From: Verrucomicrobiota bacterium
Lineage (GTDB): Bacteria > Verrucomicrobiota > Verrucomicrobiia > Chthoniobacterales > UBA10450
Assembly: GCA_019244415.1 (NCBI GenBank)
Contig: JAFASN010000018.1
Span: 1 to 64,000, forward strand
Reading direction: 5' to 3'
Length of the DNA stretch: 64,000 nt
Numbering within the stretch: position 1 is the first letter of the stretch; each line of letters opens with the position of its first letter. This document shows, one piece after another, positions 26,696 to 36,432 of the stretch. The position numbers were made by a program, and so were the translations under genes. Below the pieces are notes generated by a model, which saw only the letters and a list, made by a program, of their open reading frames with translations, was not told the origin of the DNA and searched no databases.

Positions 26696-29167
26696 ATGCT
26701 CCTGCAGCATCTGCGCTACGCCTTGCGAATGCTGGCGAAACAGCCGGCGTTCACTGCCATCGCCGTACTTACGCTGGCGCTGGGCATCGGCGCGAATACT
26801 GCGATTTTCAGTGTGGTCAACGCGGTCCTCTTGCGACCGCTGCCGTATCGGGAACCGGAGCGGCTGGTGCAAATTCGTGAACGCACGAGCCATTTCGAAA
26901 ATGGCTCAGTGAGTCTGCCGAATTATCTCGATTGGCGGGCGAATCAGCGCGGCTTTACTGACCTGGCATTGTACCGTGGCGGCGACGCCAATCTTTCCGG
27001 CAGCGGCGCTGACACGGAAGCGGAGCGCGTGACGGCAGCCCGCGTCAGCTACAATTTTCTGTCGGTTCTCGGCTTGCCGCCGACGTTCGGGCGCGACTTT
27101 CGCGAATCGGATGATGTTCCGCACGCCAGGAAAGTCGCGCTCATTTCAGATGCTTTGTGGAAACGCCGGTTCGGTTCATCACGCAGTGTCATCGGTCAGC
27201 AAATTTTGCTCGATGGCGTCGCGCGCGAGGTCATCGGCGTGCTGCCTCCGAATGTGAAGCTGCCGCGCCGCGCCGAGGTTTACATTCCGCTGGAGGATCT
27301 GCGCGCGGACAAAGATTACCTCAACCGCGCAAATCACCCTGGCCTCTCCGTACTCGGCCGTCTCAAGCCCGGCATAACGCTGGAGCAGGCGACGGGCGAC
27401 TTGAACAACATCGCTGCCGAGCTCGAGCGCAAATATCCGGACACGAACACGACTCGGCGGGTGCAAACCGATCTCCTGCTCGACTCCGCCATTAAGGACT
27501 ACAAGTCCGGCGTCGCACTCCTGCTCGTCGCCGTCGGCTGCGTGCTCCTCATCGCTTGTGCGAACGTGGCCAATCTGGAACTCGCGCGCGCTCTCGGGCG
27601 CGACCGGGAGCTGGCTGTACGTGCCGCTCTCGGCGCAAGCCGCGGTCAGCTCGCCATGCAAGTTTTCATCGAAAGCGCAATTCTCGCTCTGCTCGGCGGC
27701 GTCGCCGGGGTGCTGCTTTCGCTTTGGGGACTGGATGCGATCAAAGCCATCGCGCCGGGCGGCGTGGCCCGATTTGGCTCGACTGATAGCGCCCGATTCC
27801 AGGAATCGCACATTGATCTGACGGTGCTGGCGTTTACCGCGACCGTCGCTATCGGCGCCGGTCTGCTCGTTGGAATCTGGCCCGCTTTGCGCATCGCGCG
27901 GCGTTCTTCACTGAGCCTTTCGCTGCATGAAGGTGGCCGCGGTACGAGCGACGGCGCGCAGCGTCAGCGCGTACGCTCTGGCTTGGTGGTGGCGCAGGTG
28001 GCGCTCGCGCTGCTCCTGCTCGCGGGCGCAGGATTAACGCTGAAGAGTTTCCGCAACGCGCAGAACGCCGCCCTCGGTTTCGATCCTGATCGCGTGCTCG
28101 TGGCGGACATTTTGCTGCCCCGTGCACGCTACGATACTGACGACAAGGTTGCGCGATTCAACGAGCAGCTGATCGAGAAAATTCGCGTCCTGCCCGGAGT
28201 ACAATACACCGCTCTCGGCAACAACATTCCTTTTGACGAAAATGAATGGGACAGCTCATTCCATGTCACTGGCACGCCGCCAGCCAGGCCGGGCGAAGAG
28301 CCGGAAGCTGAGATCGACGTGGTCACGCCTGATTACTTCCGCGCAATGGGAATGCCGATCCTCCGCGGGCGCGCCTTCACCGCCGCTGACCGTGCCCGGC
28401 CGCCCCGGTCAGTGATTATTGACGAGAGTTTCGCGCGCCGCTTTTTCCCGAACCGCGATCCCATCGGCCAACAGATTGACGACAACCAAACGGATGAAAA
28501 GAACCCGCCGCCGCTCAGGGTCATCGGCGTTGTGCCCCGGACGCGAAACGAGGCGCCGGGCGAAGACAATGTGGAGCGCTATCAGTGGCCGCAAATGTAC
28601 TTCGCCGCCGATGAGGATCCCTCTCACAATAACATGCTGGTCGTGCGGGTGAAGTCCGGTGATCCGCTGGCACTCGTCCCCGCGATTAAACGCGAACTGC
28701 AACAGCTCGATCCTGATCAGGCCCTGGCTGAAGTCTCGACCATGGAGAACAACATCGCCAAAAGCCTCGGCTCGCGCCGCATGATCATGTCGTTGCTCGG
28801 CGCGTTTGCCTTTATCGCGCTGCTGCTGGCGAGCGTTGGTCTTTATGGCGTGATGGCGCTGACGGTGACGCAACGGACGCGCGAGCTCGGCATCCGGCTC
28901 GCTCTCGGCGCGCAACGCGCAGACGTTTTCCGTCTTGTACTCACGCATGGCATGCTGCTGGTCTGTGCCGGGCTAATCATCGGCCTGATTGCTGCGCTCG
29001 GTGCGGGCCGCGGATTACAAAGTTTGCTTTACGGCGTCGGTGGATTTGATGCGCCCGCGCTGAGTACCGCGCTTTTCGCACTGGCGTTTGCGGCGCTGGC
29101 GGCGTGCTGTGTGCCCGCGCGTCGTGCCACGCGCGTCGATCCCATCATCGCACTGCGTTCGGAATGA
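26696..29167 (+). CDS. MacB/FtsX-like orphan permease (ADOP family), copy 1
   Basis: An 823-residue permease with the duplicated layout of ADOP proteins. There is an N-terminal helix (about 20-42), a MacB-type periplasmic domain, three FtsX helices (about 270-400), then a second helix (about 428-448), a second periplasmic domain and three final helices (about 690-815). It ends [13 protein letters not shown], the closing motif shared by all three copies. The family resembles the MacB permease of tripartite efflux pumps or lipoprotein exporters but has no ATPase attached or adjacent. Export of, or response to, an envelope compound is inference. Confidence 0.92.
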   Translation: MLLQHLRYALRMLAKQPAFTAIAVLTLALGIGANTAIFSVVNAVLLRPLPYREPERLVQIRERTSHFENGSVSLPNYLDWRANQRGFTDLALYRGGDANLSGSGADTEAERVTAARVSYNFLSVLGLPPTFGRDFRESDDVPHARKVALISDALWKRRFGSSRSVIGQQILLDGVAREVIGVLPPNVKLPRRAEVYIPLEDLRADKDYLNRANHPGLSVLGRLKPGITLEQATGDLNNIAAELERKYPDTNTTRRVQTDLLLDSAIKDYKSGVALLLVAVGCVLLIACANVANLELARALGRDRELAVRAALGASRGQLAMQVFIESAILALLGGVAGVLLSLWGLDAIKAIAPGGVARFGSTDSARFQESHIDLTVLAFTATVAIGAGLLVGIWPALRIARRSSLSLSLHEGGRGTSDGAQRQRVRSGLVVAQVALALLLLAGAGLTLKSFRNAQNAALGFDPDRVLVADILLPRARYDTDDKVARFNEQLIEKIRVLPGVQYTALGNNIPFDENEWDSSFHVTGTPPARPGEEPEAEIDVVTPDYFRAMGMPILRGRAFTAADRARPPRSVIIDESFARRFFPNRDPIGQQIDDNQTDEKNPPPLRVIGVVPRTRNEAPGEDNVERYQWPQMYFAADEDPSHNNMLVVRVKSGDPLALVPAIKRELQQLDPDQALAEVSTMENNIAKSLGSRRMIMSLLGAFAFIALLLASVGLYGVMALTVTQRTRELGIRLALGAQRADVFRLVLTHGMLLVCAGLIIGLIAALGAGRGLQSLLYGVGGFDAPALSTALFALAFAALAACCVPARRATRVDPIIALRSE

Positions 29168-29168
29168 G

Positions 29169-31577
29169 GTGAACACGCTTCTGCACGATCTTCGCTACGG
29201 CGGGCGCATGTTGCGCAAACATCCCGCGTTCACCTGCGTGGCCGTGGTCGCTCTGAGCCTTGGAATTGCAAGCTCAACCGCGATCTTCAGCATCATCGAT
29301 CAGGTGCTGCTGCGGCCGCTGCCCTATCCACATGCCGAGCAAATCGTGGACGTGAGCCAGACTGATCGAAGCAGTGGCGCATGGAAGGATGACGCTTCAC
29401 CGGCCAATTACCTCGATTGGGTCACGCGCAATCACGTATTCAGCGAGATGGCGGCGGCGCGCGGATGGCAGGCAAATCTCACCGGTGGCGCGCAGCCGGA
29501 ACGGGTTCGCACAACGATGGTCACCGCGAGTTTTTTCCGGCTCTTTGCCATCCGTCCGCTGCTGGGCCGCATGATCGTGGCGAATGACGAAACGCCGGGC
29601 ACCGCGCACGTCGCCGTACTCAGTTACGAACTTTGGCGGCGTCGCTTTGGCAGCGACGCGGCAATCATCGGTCACGATATTATTCTCGACGCCGAGCCAT
29701 TCACCGTTGTGGGCGTGATGCCGAAAAACTACGCGCCGGATAATTACGGTGAGCTTTGGATTCCTTCGCCGTGGCAAGTGCCGAACAATCCATTGCGCCG
29801 CACGGAGGATCCGCGCCCAGTTCGCGACAGCAATTATCTCGACGTCTGGGCCCGTCTGAAACCCGGCGTCACTCTCAAACAAGCTGCCGCTGAGATGGAC
29901 GTGATCGCGCGCACACTGGAAAAGCAATATCCCGACGCAAACAAGGATACCGGCGTGGGTCTGCGTCCCATTGCCGAGCAGCTCGTCGGCAATATTCGTC
30001 CGGCGCTGCTCACGCTGGCAGGCGCTGTCGCGCTCGTGTTGCTGATTGCATGCGCGAACGTTGCCAACCTGCTGCTGGCCCGCGCCAGTACGCGCGCGAG
30101 CGAGATGGCGATTCGCGCCGCGCTTGGTGCAAGCCGCTCGCGCATCATCCGGCAATTACTCACCGAAAGCATGCTCCTCTCGCTCCTCGGCGGCGTGCTC
30201 GGATTGCTGCTCGCGAATTGGGCGCTGCCGCTGTTGTTAACGCTCAGTCCGCACGAATTCACATTTTTTAACATCGGTCCGCTTAACAGAGACGTGCTGG
30301 CCTTCGCGTTGATCGCGTCGCTGCTTACCGGCGCCATCTTCGGGGTTGCTCCCGCGCTTTATATTTCGCGTGGCGATTTCACTCCGGCGCTGCACGACGC
30401 CGCACGCGGCAGCAGCAGCACCCGCGTTGGCGGACGCGGCTTGCTTGTCGCCGCCGAGGTCGCGATCTCGTTAATCCTGCTCACCGGCGCGGGATTGCTG
30501 CTGAAAAGCTTCGCGCGACTCACCCATGTAAGCCCCGGCTTTAATCCTGATCATTTGCTCGTTTTCAACATCGGGTACTCCGGCGACGCGCAGCGGCAGA
30601 CTGCTTTTTATCAGCGCGTCATCGAAAATTTGCGTGCGCTCCCGGGCGTCACTTCAGCGGCCGCGATCAGCCGGCTTCCATTCAGCGGCGGAAACAGCTC
30701 CCGCTCCTTCAATCTGCCGGGCGATGCGAAGGAACACGAGGCCGACATTCGCGTCATCACACCGGATTACTTCGCCACGCTCCAGATGGCGCTGCTAAAA
30801 GGGCGCGCCTTTGCCGAGCGCGATTCCGCCGAGGCTCCGCACGTCGCCATCATCAACGCGACGGCCGCGCGCCAGCTTTTCGGCACAAGCGATCCGCTCG
30901 GCAAGCTGATTACCAACTTCGGCCCGAGCAACGACACGCTGCAAATCGTCGGTGTCGTCGCTGATGTGCGGCATCTGGCGCTCGAAACGGCGCCGCGCCC
31001 GGAAATCTACCAGCCGTTTGGTCAGGCACAATGGCCTTCGATGTTTGTCGCGCTGCGCTCGGCTGCGCCCGATCCGCGCACGCTAATTTCAGCTGCGCAA
31101 AATGCCGTCTGGGCAGTCGATAAAAACATCCCGCTCGCCAACGTCCGCACGATGAACGACATGATCGCCTCCTCCATTGCGCGGAGAAAGTTCGCCATGT
31201 GCCTGCTCGCAATTTTTGCAGGCATCGCAGTTTTGCTGGCCGCTGTCGGCCTTTACGGAGTACTGGCGTATTCCGTCGCACAACGCACGCGCGAGATCGG
31301 CATTCGTCTCGCGCTCGGCGCGCAACGCGCAGACGTCCTCCGTCTCGTGCTGGGCCAGGGAATGGGCTTTGTCGCCGTCGGGCTTGCCGCTGGCGTGCTT
31401 GGCTCGTTCGCAGTCACACGGTTTATCGCCACGCTGCTGTTCAACGTCAGCCCCGCTGATCCAACGACATTCAGCGCGGTAGCCGTACTACTCTCCGCAA
31501 TCGCTTTCATCGCCTGCTGGCTGCCGGCGCGCCGCGCCACCCGCGTCGAGCCAATTATCGCGCTACGCTCCGAATGA
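29169..31577 (+). CDS. MacB/FtsX-like orphan permease (ADOP family), copy 2
   Basis: An 802-residue protein with the same eight-helix duplicated MacB/FtsX plan as copy 1 and the same end ([13 protein letters not shown]). A GTG at 29169, one base after copy 1 stops, gives the start MNTLLHDLRYGGRML, which aligns with the other copies, so the two are tightly coupled. The two periplasmic domains have diverged strongly from copy 1 while the membrane helices, for example [17 protein letters not shown], are nearly unchanged. That pattern suits different periplasmic ligands or partners. Confidence 0.92.
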   Translation: MNTLLHDLRYGGRMLRKHPAFTCVAVVALSLGIASSTAIFSIIDQVLLRPLPYPHAEQIVDVSQTDRSSGAWKDDASPANYLDWVTRNHVFSEMAAARGWQANLTGGAQPERVRTTMVTASFFRLFAIRPLLGRMIVANDETPGTAHVAVLSYELWRRRFGSDAAIIGHDIILDAEPFTVVGVMPKNYAPDNYGELWIPSPWQVPNNPLRRTEDPRPVRDSNYLDVWARLKPGVTLKQAAAEMDVIARTLEKQYPDANKDTGVGLRPIAEQLVGNIRPALLTLAGAVALVLLIACANVANLLLARASTRASEMAIRAALGASRSRIIRQLLTESMLLSLLGGVLGLLLANWALPLLLTLSPHEFTFFNIGPLNRDVLAFALIASLLTGAIFGVAPALYISRGDFTPALHDAARGSSSTRVGGRGLLVAAEVAISLILLTGAGLLLKSFARLTHVSPGFNPDHLLVFNIGYSGDAQRQTAFYQRVIENLRALPGVTSAAAISRLPFSGGNSSRSFNLPGDAKEHEADIRVITPDYFATLQMALLKGRAFAERDSAEAPHVAIINATAARQLFGTSDPLGKLITNFGPSNDTLQIVGVVADVRHLALETAPRPEIYQPFGQAQWPSMFVALRSAAPDPRTLISAAQNAVWAVDKNIPLANVRTMNDMIASSIARRKFAMCLLAIFAGIAVLLAAVGLYGVLAYSVAQRTREIGIRLALGAQRADVLRLVLGQGMGFVAVGLAAGVLGSFAVTRFIATLLFNVSPADPTTFSAVAVLLSAIAFIACWLPARRATRVEPIIALRSE

Positions 31578-31625
31578 GAACACAGCGCGACCATCCGTGA
31601 AGCTCACCTCACTGCAACTAGTCCT

Positions 31626-34073
31626 ATGAATAACCTGCGCCTCGCCTTCCGTAATCTCGCCAAGCAGCCGGTCTTTACCGCAATAGTCATCATCACTTTC
31701 GCGCTCGGCATCGGCGCGAACACTGCCGTATTCAGCGTGCTGAACGCAATTGTACTCCGGCCCCTGCCATTCCAGCAGCCGCAAAAGCTGGTCGATCTCT
31801 CGATGTACGACACGCGCGAGGGGCTTGGAAGCGCTGAAGGTTCGTCCGTTTCGTACCCTGATTTCCATGATTGGCGCGCGCAGAACAGCGTCTTCGAGGG
31901 AATGGCGGTTTACGCAAATCAAGGTCTAACGTTGACCGAAGAAACGCAGGCGACGCACGTCATTGGTGAGGCTGTTTCGGCTGAATTGTTGGATCTACTG
32001 CGAGTAAAACCGCTGCTCGGCCGTACTTTCAGCGCGAAGGAAGATGAACCCGGTAATCGCTCCGTCATTCTCGGGTGCTCATTCTGGCAAAACCATTTTG
32101 CCGGTGACCGCGCCATTGTCGGAAAACCGGTCACTCTTGATGGGAAGAGTTTCGAGGTGATCGGCGTGATGCCGAGCGGTTTCAATTTTCCGCTCGGTCG
32201 CGATAATTTCGGGACGGACGTTTACACCAGCGTCGCCGTCTTGCGCGAGGCTGCCGACGGAAAGCCAATGACGGAGCAGCGGACCAACCATTTCCTCGGC
32301 TGCGTCGCGCGCCTGAAAAACGGCGTCTCACTCGAGCAGGCGCAGGCGAACATGAGCACGATCAGCGCTCGCTTGGCGCAGCAGTACCCTGACGCTGATG
32401 CGCACACCGGCGTGTACGTGCGCTCGCTGCGCCACGCGATTGTCAGCCAAACCCATTCCGCCCTGATGATGCTCAGCGCGATGGCTGCCTGCGTGCTGCT
32501 CGTTGCCTGCGTTAATGTCGCAAATCTGCTGCTGGCGCGGTCCGTCTCGCGGCAGAAGGAAATCAGCATACGCGCGGCGCTCGGCGCAGGCCGCCGCCAC
32601 ATCGTTCAGCAATTGCTCACTGAGAGCGCGTTACTCGGCGCGCTCGGCGGCGCCGCGGGTCTATTGCTGGCTATCTGGGGACTGGATACGATCAAGGGTT
32701 TCCTGCCTGCAAACATCCCTCGCGTATCGCAAATTTCGCCCGATCTCCACGTACTCACATTCACAGCGGCGGCCAGTCTCCTTGTCGGAATTGCAGCTGG
32801 TCTGTTGCCGGCGTGGCGCGCATCGCACCCCAATATTGCCGGAGCTTTGAACGAAAGTACACGCGGCTCGAGCGAAGGCGCGCACGCCCGGCGCCTTCGC
32901 TCCGTCCTCGTCGTGGTCGAGATCGTACTTGCTCTCGTACTTCTCTCGAGCGCCGGATTACTGGTCGAGAGTTTTCTCCGTTTGCAAAAAGTACCGCCCG
33001 GTTTTGATCGCTCTAATGTACTTACCGCGCGCGTGGTGCTGCCCGACACGACTTACGCAAAACCGGAGCAGGTGGCAGCGTTTTACGACAAGTTGCTTAA
33101 GCGCGTGTCGCAGTTGCCTGGGGTGCAAAGCGCGAGCGCGGCCTGGTGGATTCCGCTGAGCGGAAGCGAGATCACGTTCACTACCGACATTCAGGAGCAT
33201 CCGCTGCCCAAAAGCGAGCAACCCGCCATTCAGACGAATATCGTTGAGCCGTACTTTTTTCAAACTTTGCGTGCCCGCTTGCTGCGCGGCCGCGAGTTTG
33301 ATGAACGCGACACCCGCAATGCGCCGCCGGTCGCGATCGTGACAGAGAGTTTCGCGAAAAAATATTTTCCAGGCGAAGACGCGATCGGCAAACGGATCAC
33401 GAGCGATGGGTCTGATAGCGCGGGAGAGCCGCCGGTGCGCGAGATCATCGGTGTCATCGGCGATCTTCACCTCACGAGTCTGCGCGAATCAGCGCAACCG
33501 CAGGTTTACATTCCGCACTCGCAGTTCGCCATTCCGATGATGTCGCTCTTCGTCCGCAGCACGGTGAACCCGAGCTCGCTCACGACTTCGCTCCGTAATG
33601 TCGTTGCCGAATTGGATAAGGACGTGCCGGTTTATCGGCCGCGTCCGCTCGCTGAGTACGTCTCTTCATCCATCGCCCAGCCCCGCTTTAACGCCATTCT
33701 CGTCGCGCTTTTCGCCGCCATCGCGCTGCTGCTCGCGGCTGCCGGAATTTTCGGGGTGATGAGTTACGCGGTAACGCAACGTACTCACGAGATCGGCATC
33801 CGACTCGCGCTCGGCGCGCAACGCCGCGACGTGCTGCGCCTGATTTTCGGCGAAGGGATGCGGCTGGTCGCGATTGGCAGCGTCCTCGGTATCCTCGCCG
33901 TGTTTATCGTCAGTCGATTGCTGGCAAGCATGCTCTTCGGCATCGGTGCGACGGATTTGCCCACGATCATCAGCGTCACGATTGTACTCGCGCTTTCTGC
34001 CTTTCTCGCCTGCTGGTGGCCGGCGCGCCGCGCCAGCAGCGTTGATCCCGTGATCGCCTTACGCAGCGAGTAA
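31626..34073 (+). CDS. MacB/FtsX-like orphan permease (ADOP family), copy 3
   Basis: An 815-residue third copy with the MNNLRLAFRNLAKQP start typical of the family, both MacB-type periplasmic domains and the final A-S-S-V-D-P-V-I-A-L-R-S-E. It is separated from copy 2 by 48 bases, so it may be on the same transcript or have its own start. Its membrane segments again carry [16 protein letters not shown]. No ATP-binding subunit or membrane-fusion protein gene is found on either side. Confidence 0.92.
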   Translation: MNNLRLAFRNLAKQPVFTAIVIITFALGIGANTAVFSVLNAIVLRPLPFQQPQKLVDLSMYDTREGLGSAEGSSVSYPDFHDWRAQNSVFEGMAVYANQGLTLTEETQATHVIGEAVSAELLDLLRVKPLLGRTFSAKEDEPGNRSVILGCSFWQNHFAGDRAIVGKPVTLDGKSFEVIGVMPSGFNFPLGRDNFGTDVYTSVAVLREAADGKPMTEQRTNHFLGCVARLKNGVSLEQAQANMSTISARLAQQYPDADAHTGVYVRSLRHAIVSQTHSALMMLSAMAACVLLVACVNVANLLLARSVSRQKEISIRAALGAGRRHIVQQLLTESALLGALGGAAGLLLAIWGLDTIKGFLPANIPRVSQISPDLHVLTFTAAASLLVGIAAGLLPAWRASHPNIAGALNESTRGSSEGAHARRLRSVLVVVEIVLALVLLSSAGLLVESFLRLQKVPPGFDRSNVLTARVVLPDTTYAKPEQVAAFYDKLLKRVSQLPGVQSASAAWWIPLSGSEITFTTDIQEHPLPKSEQPAIQTNIVEPYFFQTLRARLLRGREFDERDTRNAPPVAIVTESFAKKYFPGEDAIGKRITSDGSDSAGEPPVREIIGVIGDLHLTSLRESAQPQVYIPHSQFAIPMMSLFVRSTVNPSSLTTSLRNVVAELDKDVPVYRPRPLAEYVSSSIAQPRFNAILVALFAAIALLLAAAGIFGVMSYAVTQRTHEIGIRLALGAQRRDVLRLIFGEGMRLVAIGSVLGILAVFIVSRLLASMLFGIGATDLPTIISVTIVLALSAFLACWWPARRASSVDPVIALRSE

Positions 34074-34142
34074 ACGCCCATGTTTCCCGCTCACGCAGAG
34101 CGCATTTGCGCAGGCCAGCCGAAAACCGTTCGCCGCCGCGAA

Positions 34143-34838
34143 CTAAGCCTGCCGCTGCGGATACGCGGAAAGCGGGCCGGCGGTCTCCAGATTCTTGATC
34201 ACGGTACTTAAGTACACCGATTCCGGATAAAACGACTTGTACTTCGTGATCTCCGCCCGGTTCAGTACTTTGAATCCGTAACGCTCGAACAACTTCTCGC
34301 CGCGGCGGCTTTCGAAAGTAACGATCTGCCCGTAAACGCGCCGCTCGCCGCATTGATACAAATACTTAAAGTACGCGCTGAAGAGAGCGCGCGTGGTCGA
34401 GACTTTGCGGGCGTCGGGCAGCAGGTTGATGTGAAAATGTGGCGTGAATCGCGGCGCGGCCGGCACTTCGCGCCAGCCGTACCAGATGAGCCAGCGGATG
34501 AATTTGCGCGAACGCGCGTTGTAGCGCGGATAACGCAGGAGAGCACGGAAGAAGAGCACGGCGTTTTGCTGAACCGAGTAAAGCTGATGCTGGAGCGGCT
34601 TGCGCGAGCCGAGCAGGTAACCGCGAATCTCGCCATCGATTTCGAGGACGAACGACGATTCCGGTTCGTGATCCGTATAGTACGTCGTTAGAAAATCGGC
34701 GAAGAGCTCGCGATCCTGGAAAATCGGATCAATCGGTTCGCCGAGGAATCCCGTAGCGCAACACAACTCGCGCACAGCGGCGCGATCACTGCGCCGATAA
34801 GGCCGAATGTTGTAAGCTGGGGTGCGCTGGGCTTCCAT
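34143..34838 (-). CDS. GNAT-family N-acetyltransferase
   Basis: A 231-residue protein with an N-terminal GNAT fold. A-Y-N-I-R-P-Y-R-R-S-D-R-A-A-V-R-E-L is a standard opening, and a V-L-E-I-D-G-E-I-R-G-Y-L-L-G strand and a C-terminal R-G-E-K-L-F-E-R-Y-G-F-K-V acetyl-CoA-binding end are visible. It would transfer an acetyl group to an amine; the target is unknown. A perfect AGGAGG four bases before the ATG at 34838 decides the start over the longer frame. That site lies within the end of the upstream glycosyltransferase gene; the genes overlap by 53 bases. Confidence 0.85.
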   Translation of the reverse strand: MEAQRTPAYNIRPYRRSDRAAVRELCCATGFLGEPIDPIFQDRELFADFLTTYYTDHEPESSFVLEIDGEIRGYLLGSRKPLQHQLYSVQQNAVLFFRALLRYPRYNARSRKFIRWLIWYGWREVPAAPRFTPHFHINLLPDARKVSTTRALFSAYFKYLYQCGERRVYGQIVTFESRRGEKLFERYGFKVLNRAEITKYKSFYPESVYLSTVIKNLETAGPLSAYPQRQA

Positions 34839-36009
34839 TTTCCTCCTGATATTTAGAGCAAACTTCCTCGTAAATGTAAAACAGCCGCTCGAAAACGCGG
34901 TTCCATGAAAATTTCTCGCATACTGCATGCCGCGCTGCGTTTCCAAGCGAACGACTGTCCACCTTGCATGAGTCAGCGATCGCCTGCGCCAGAGATTCCG
35001 GAGTTTCTTCCGCCGCCCACCAGCTTTGATCGTGCAGGATCGCTTCATCCATGCAGCTGCCGCGAATGCCGATCACAGGCGTGCCACACGCCTGGCTCTC
35101 CAGCGCGACAAGCCCAAATGTTTCCTGCGTTCCCGGATGGACAAACAAATCGGCGGCGCGGTAAAAGCGCGCCAGCTCCGCCGGCTGAGCGCAATAGCGT
35201 CGCCAGCTCACGTTCGGATTTCGCGTCCGCAGCTCCTGCATTTGCCTGCGCTGTGCGCCATCGCCGATGACAATGAGATGAAACTGGCCTGGGGCCGTCC
35301 CCTCCAGAATTTCAAACGCGCGGCAGAGCAACGTGGTATTTTTCTCCTTGGATAATCGGCCGACATACAGCAGTACTCGACGGGATCCGGCAATGCCAAG
35401 GCGGGCACGTGTGGCGAAGCGATCATCGGGTTCGGACGAGAACGTGTCGGTATCAACACCGAGACTGACGACGCGCACGTTGTTTACACCCCAGGCGCGC
35501 AGAACGCGCCCGAGCGGCTCCGATGGCACAACCGTGGCCGCAAACGAATTGTAAAGCTTGCGCACGTAACGCTGCGCGAAATCCATCAGCCTCTCCCCCG
35601 CTTTGCGCCCGAGCACGCGCGCTGCGCCGCGCACGTGCGCTTCGGCGAAGTGCGAGTGGTAAAACCCGATCACCGGCACGTTCAGTTTTTTGCCGACACG
35701 GATCGCGCGCCAGCCGATCTGGTAAGGATCGCCTGATTCAATCAGGTCCGGCTGCTCCCGTTTGAGTACGCGCTCGAGCGCGCGCAAGTTCAGCAGCACA
35801 CGATATCGCCCCGCCCGCGAGACGAGCGGAGATTTGATGCTGCAAACGGTGGAGCGCGCCTGGCTGACGCATTTTGTTTTTGCTTCTGGAATGATGAGCA
35901 AATGCTCGTGCTCAGTTGCGTGCTGGATGTAGGCGATCTTCTCGTGCAGGTAGCGTTTCACTCCGCCGCTGAATGGGGAGTAGAACTGGGTGAGATCGCA
36001 AATCTTCAA
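34786..36009 (-). CDS. Glycosyltransferase, GT4 family
   Basis: A 407-residue GT-B enzyme. N-terminal domain MKICDLTQFYSPFSGGVKRY; C-terminal donor domain with L-L-Y-V-G-R-L-S-K-E-K-N, V-I-G-D-G and the E-x7-E block Q-E-T-F-G-L-V-A-L-E-S-Q-A-C-G-T-P-V. It transfers an activated sugar to an envelope acceptor. The start is TTG at 36009, overlapping the stop of the four-helix-bundle gene (TTGA). The acetyltransferase begins inside its last 18 codons, so all three genes are probably translated in sequence. Confidence 0.9.
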   Translation of the reverse strand: MKICDLTQFYSPFSGGVKRYLHEKIAYIQHATEHEHLLIIPEAKTKCVSQARSTVCSIKSPLVSRAGRYRVLLNLRALERVLKREQPDLIESGDPYQIGWRAIRVGKKLNVPVIGFYHSHFAEAHVRGAARVLGRKAGERLMDFAQRYVRKLYNSFAATVVPSEPLGRVLRAWGVNNVRVVSLGVDTDTFSSEPDDRFATRARLGIAGSRRVLLYVGRLSKEKNTTLLCRAFEILEGTAPGQFHLIVIGDGAQRRQMQELRTRNPNVSWRRYCAQPAELARFYRAADLFVHPGTQETFGLVALESQACGTPVIGIRGSCMDEAILHDQSWWAAEETPESLAQAIADSCKVDSRSLGNAARHAVCEKFSWNRVFERLFYIYEEVCSKYQEENGSPAHPSLQHSALSAQ

Positions 36010-36398
36010 GACATTTGCGATTTGCGATTTGCGATTTGCGATGGTGACAAACCGCGTGCCGTCGTTTTCTTTGATGCTGCTGCTATCGCCGTCAGCTCTC
36101 TCGCCTCCGCTAACAAAGGGCCAGCTTGCGTTTGCGACAATAAGTCTCCCGCGAGGATTAACTCCAGCCAGAACGCGCTCTCGTCTGCTTCTTCCTCGAC
36201 GGTGCCCAGCTTTGCTAGGAATTCGAGCTTAGAGCGAGCGCGGCATGCAGCGCGATAATTCGCTGCGACGGAAGTGCCGCTGCGCACCAACTGATTAGCG
36301 ATTGCGCGCCCCTGCACACTTCGTGGGAGCGCTTCGACCAGCTTCATCACCCGAAGCGCGAATTGCTTTGTTCGGTCTAGGAGTGCTGTTTCGTTCAC
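36006..36398 (-). CDS. Four-helix-bundle protein (S23/IVS-like)
   Basis: A 130-residue all-helical protein of the family first found in 23S rRNA intervening sequences. Diagnostic are R-T-K-Q-F-A-L-R-V-M-K-L-V-E-A-L-P, G-R-A-I-A-N-Q-L-V-R-S-G-T-S-V-A-A-N-Y and the E-E-A-D-E-S-x-F-W-L-E segment. Its function is unknown. GTG at 36398 gives the canonical start. The last 13 residues are encoded partly by a fourfold heptamer repeat, and its stop overlaps the following gene's TTG. These genes often sit next to repeats, which hints at mobility. Confidence 0.88.
   Translation of the reverse strand: MNETALLDRTKQFALRVMKLVEALPRSVQGRAIANQLVRSGTSVAANYRAACRARSKLEFLAKLGTVEEEADESAFWLELILAGDLLSQTQAGPLLAEARELTAIAAASKKTTARGLSPSQIANRKSQMS
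36013..36040. repeat. Four tandem heptamers ATTTGCG
   Basis: ATTTGCG is repeated four times without error (28 bases). On the minus strand it encodes the end of the four-helix-bundle protein. A further copy of the same word, inverted, forms codons 3-5 of the following glycosyltransferase (ATTTGCGAT on the minus strand), so repeat and gene start can pair. Slipped-strand length change would alter the small protein's end and the stop/start overlap. Confidence 0.85.
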
Positions 36399-36432
36399 GC
36401 GCAATCGCAAATTGCAAATCGGAAATGGCAAA

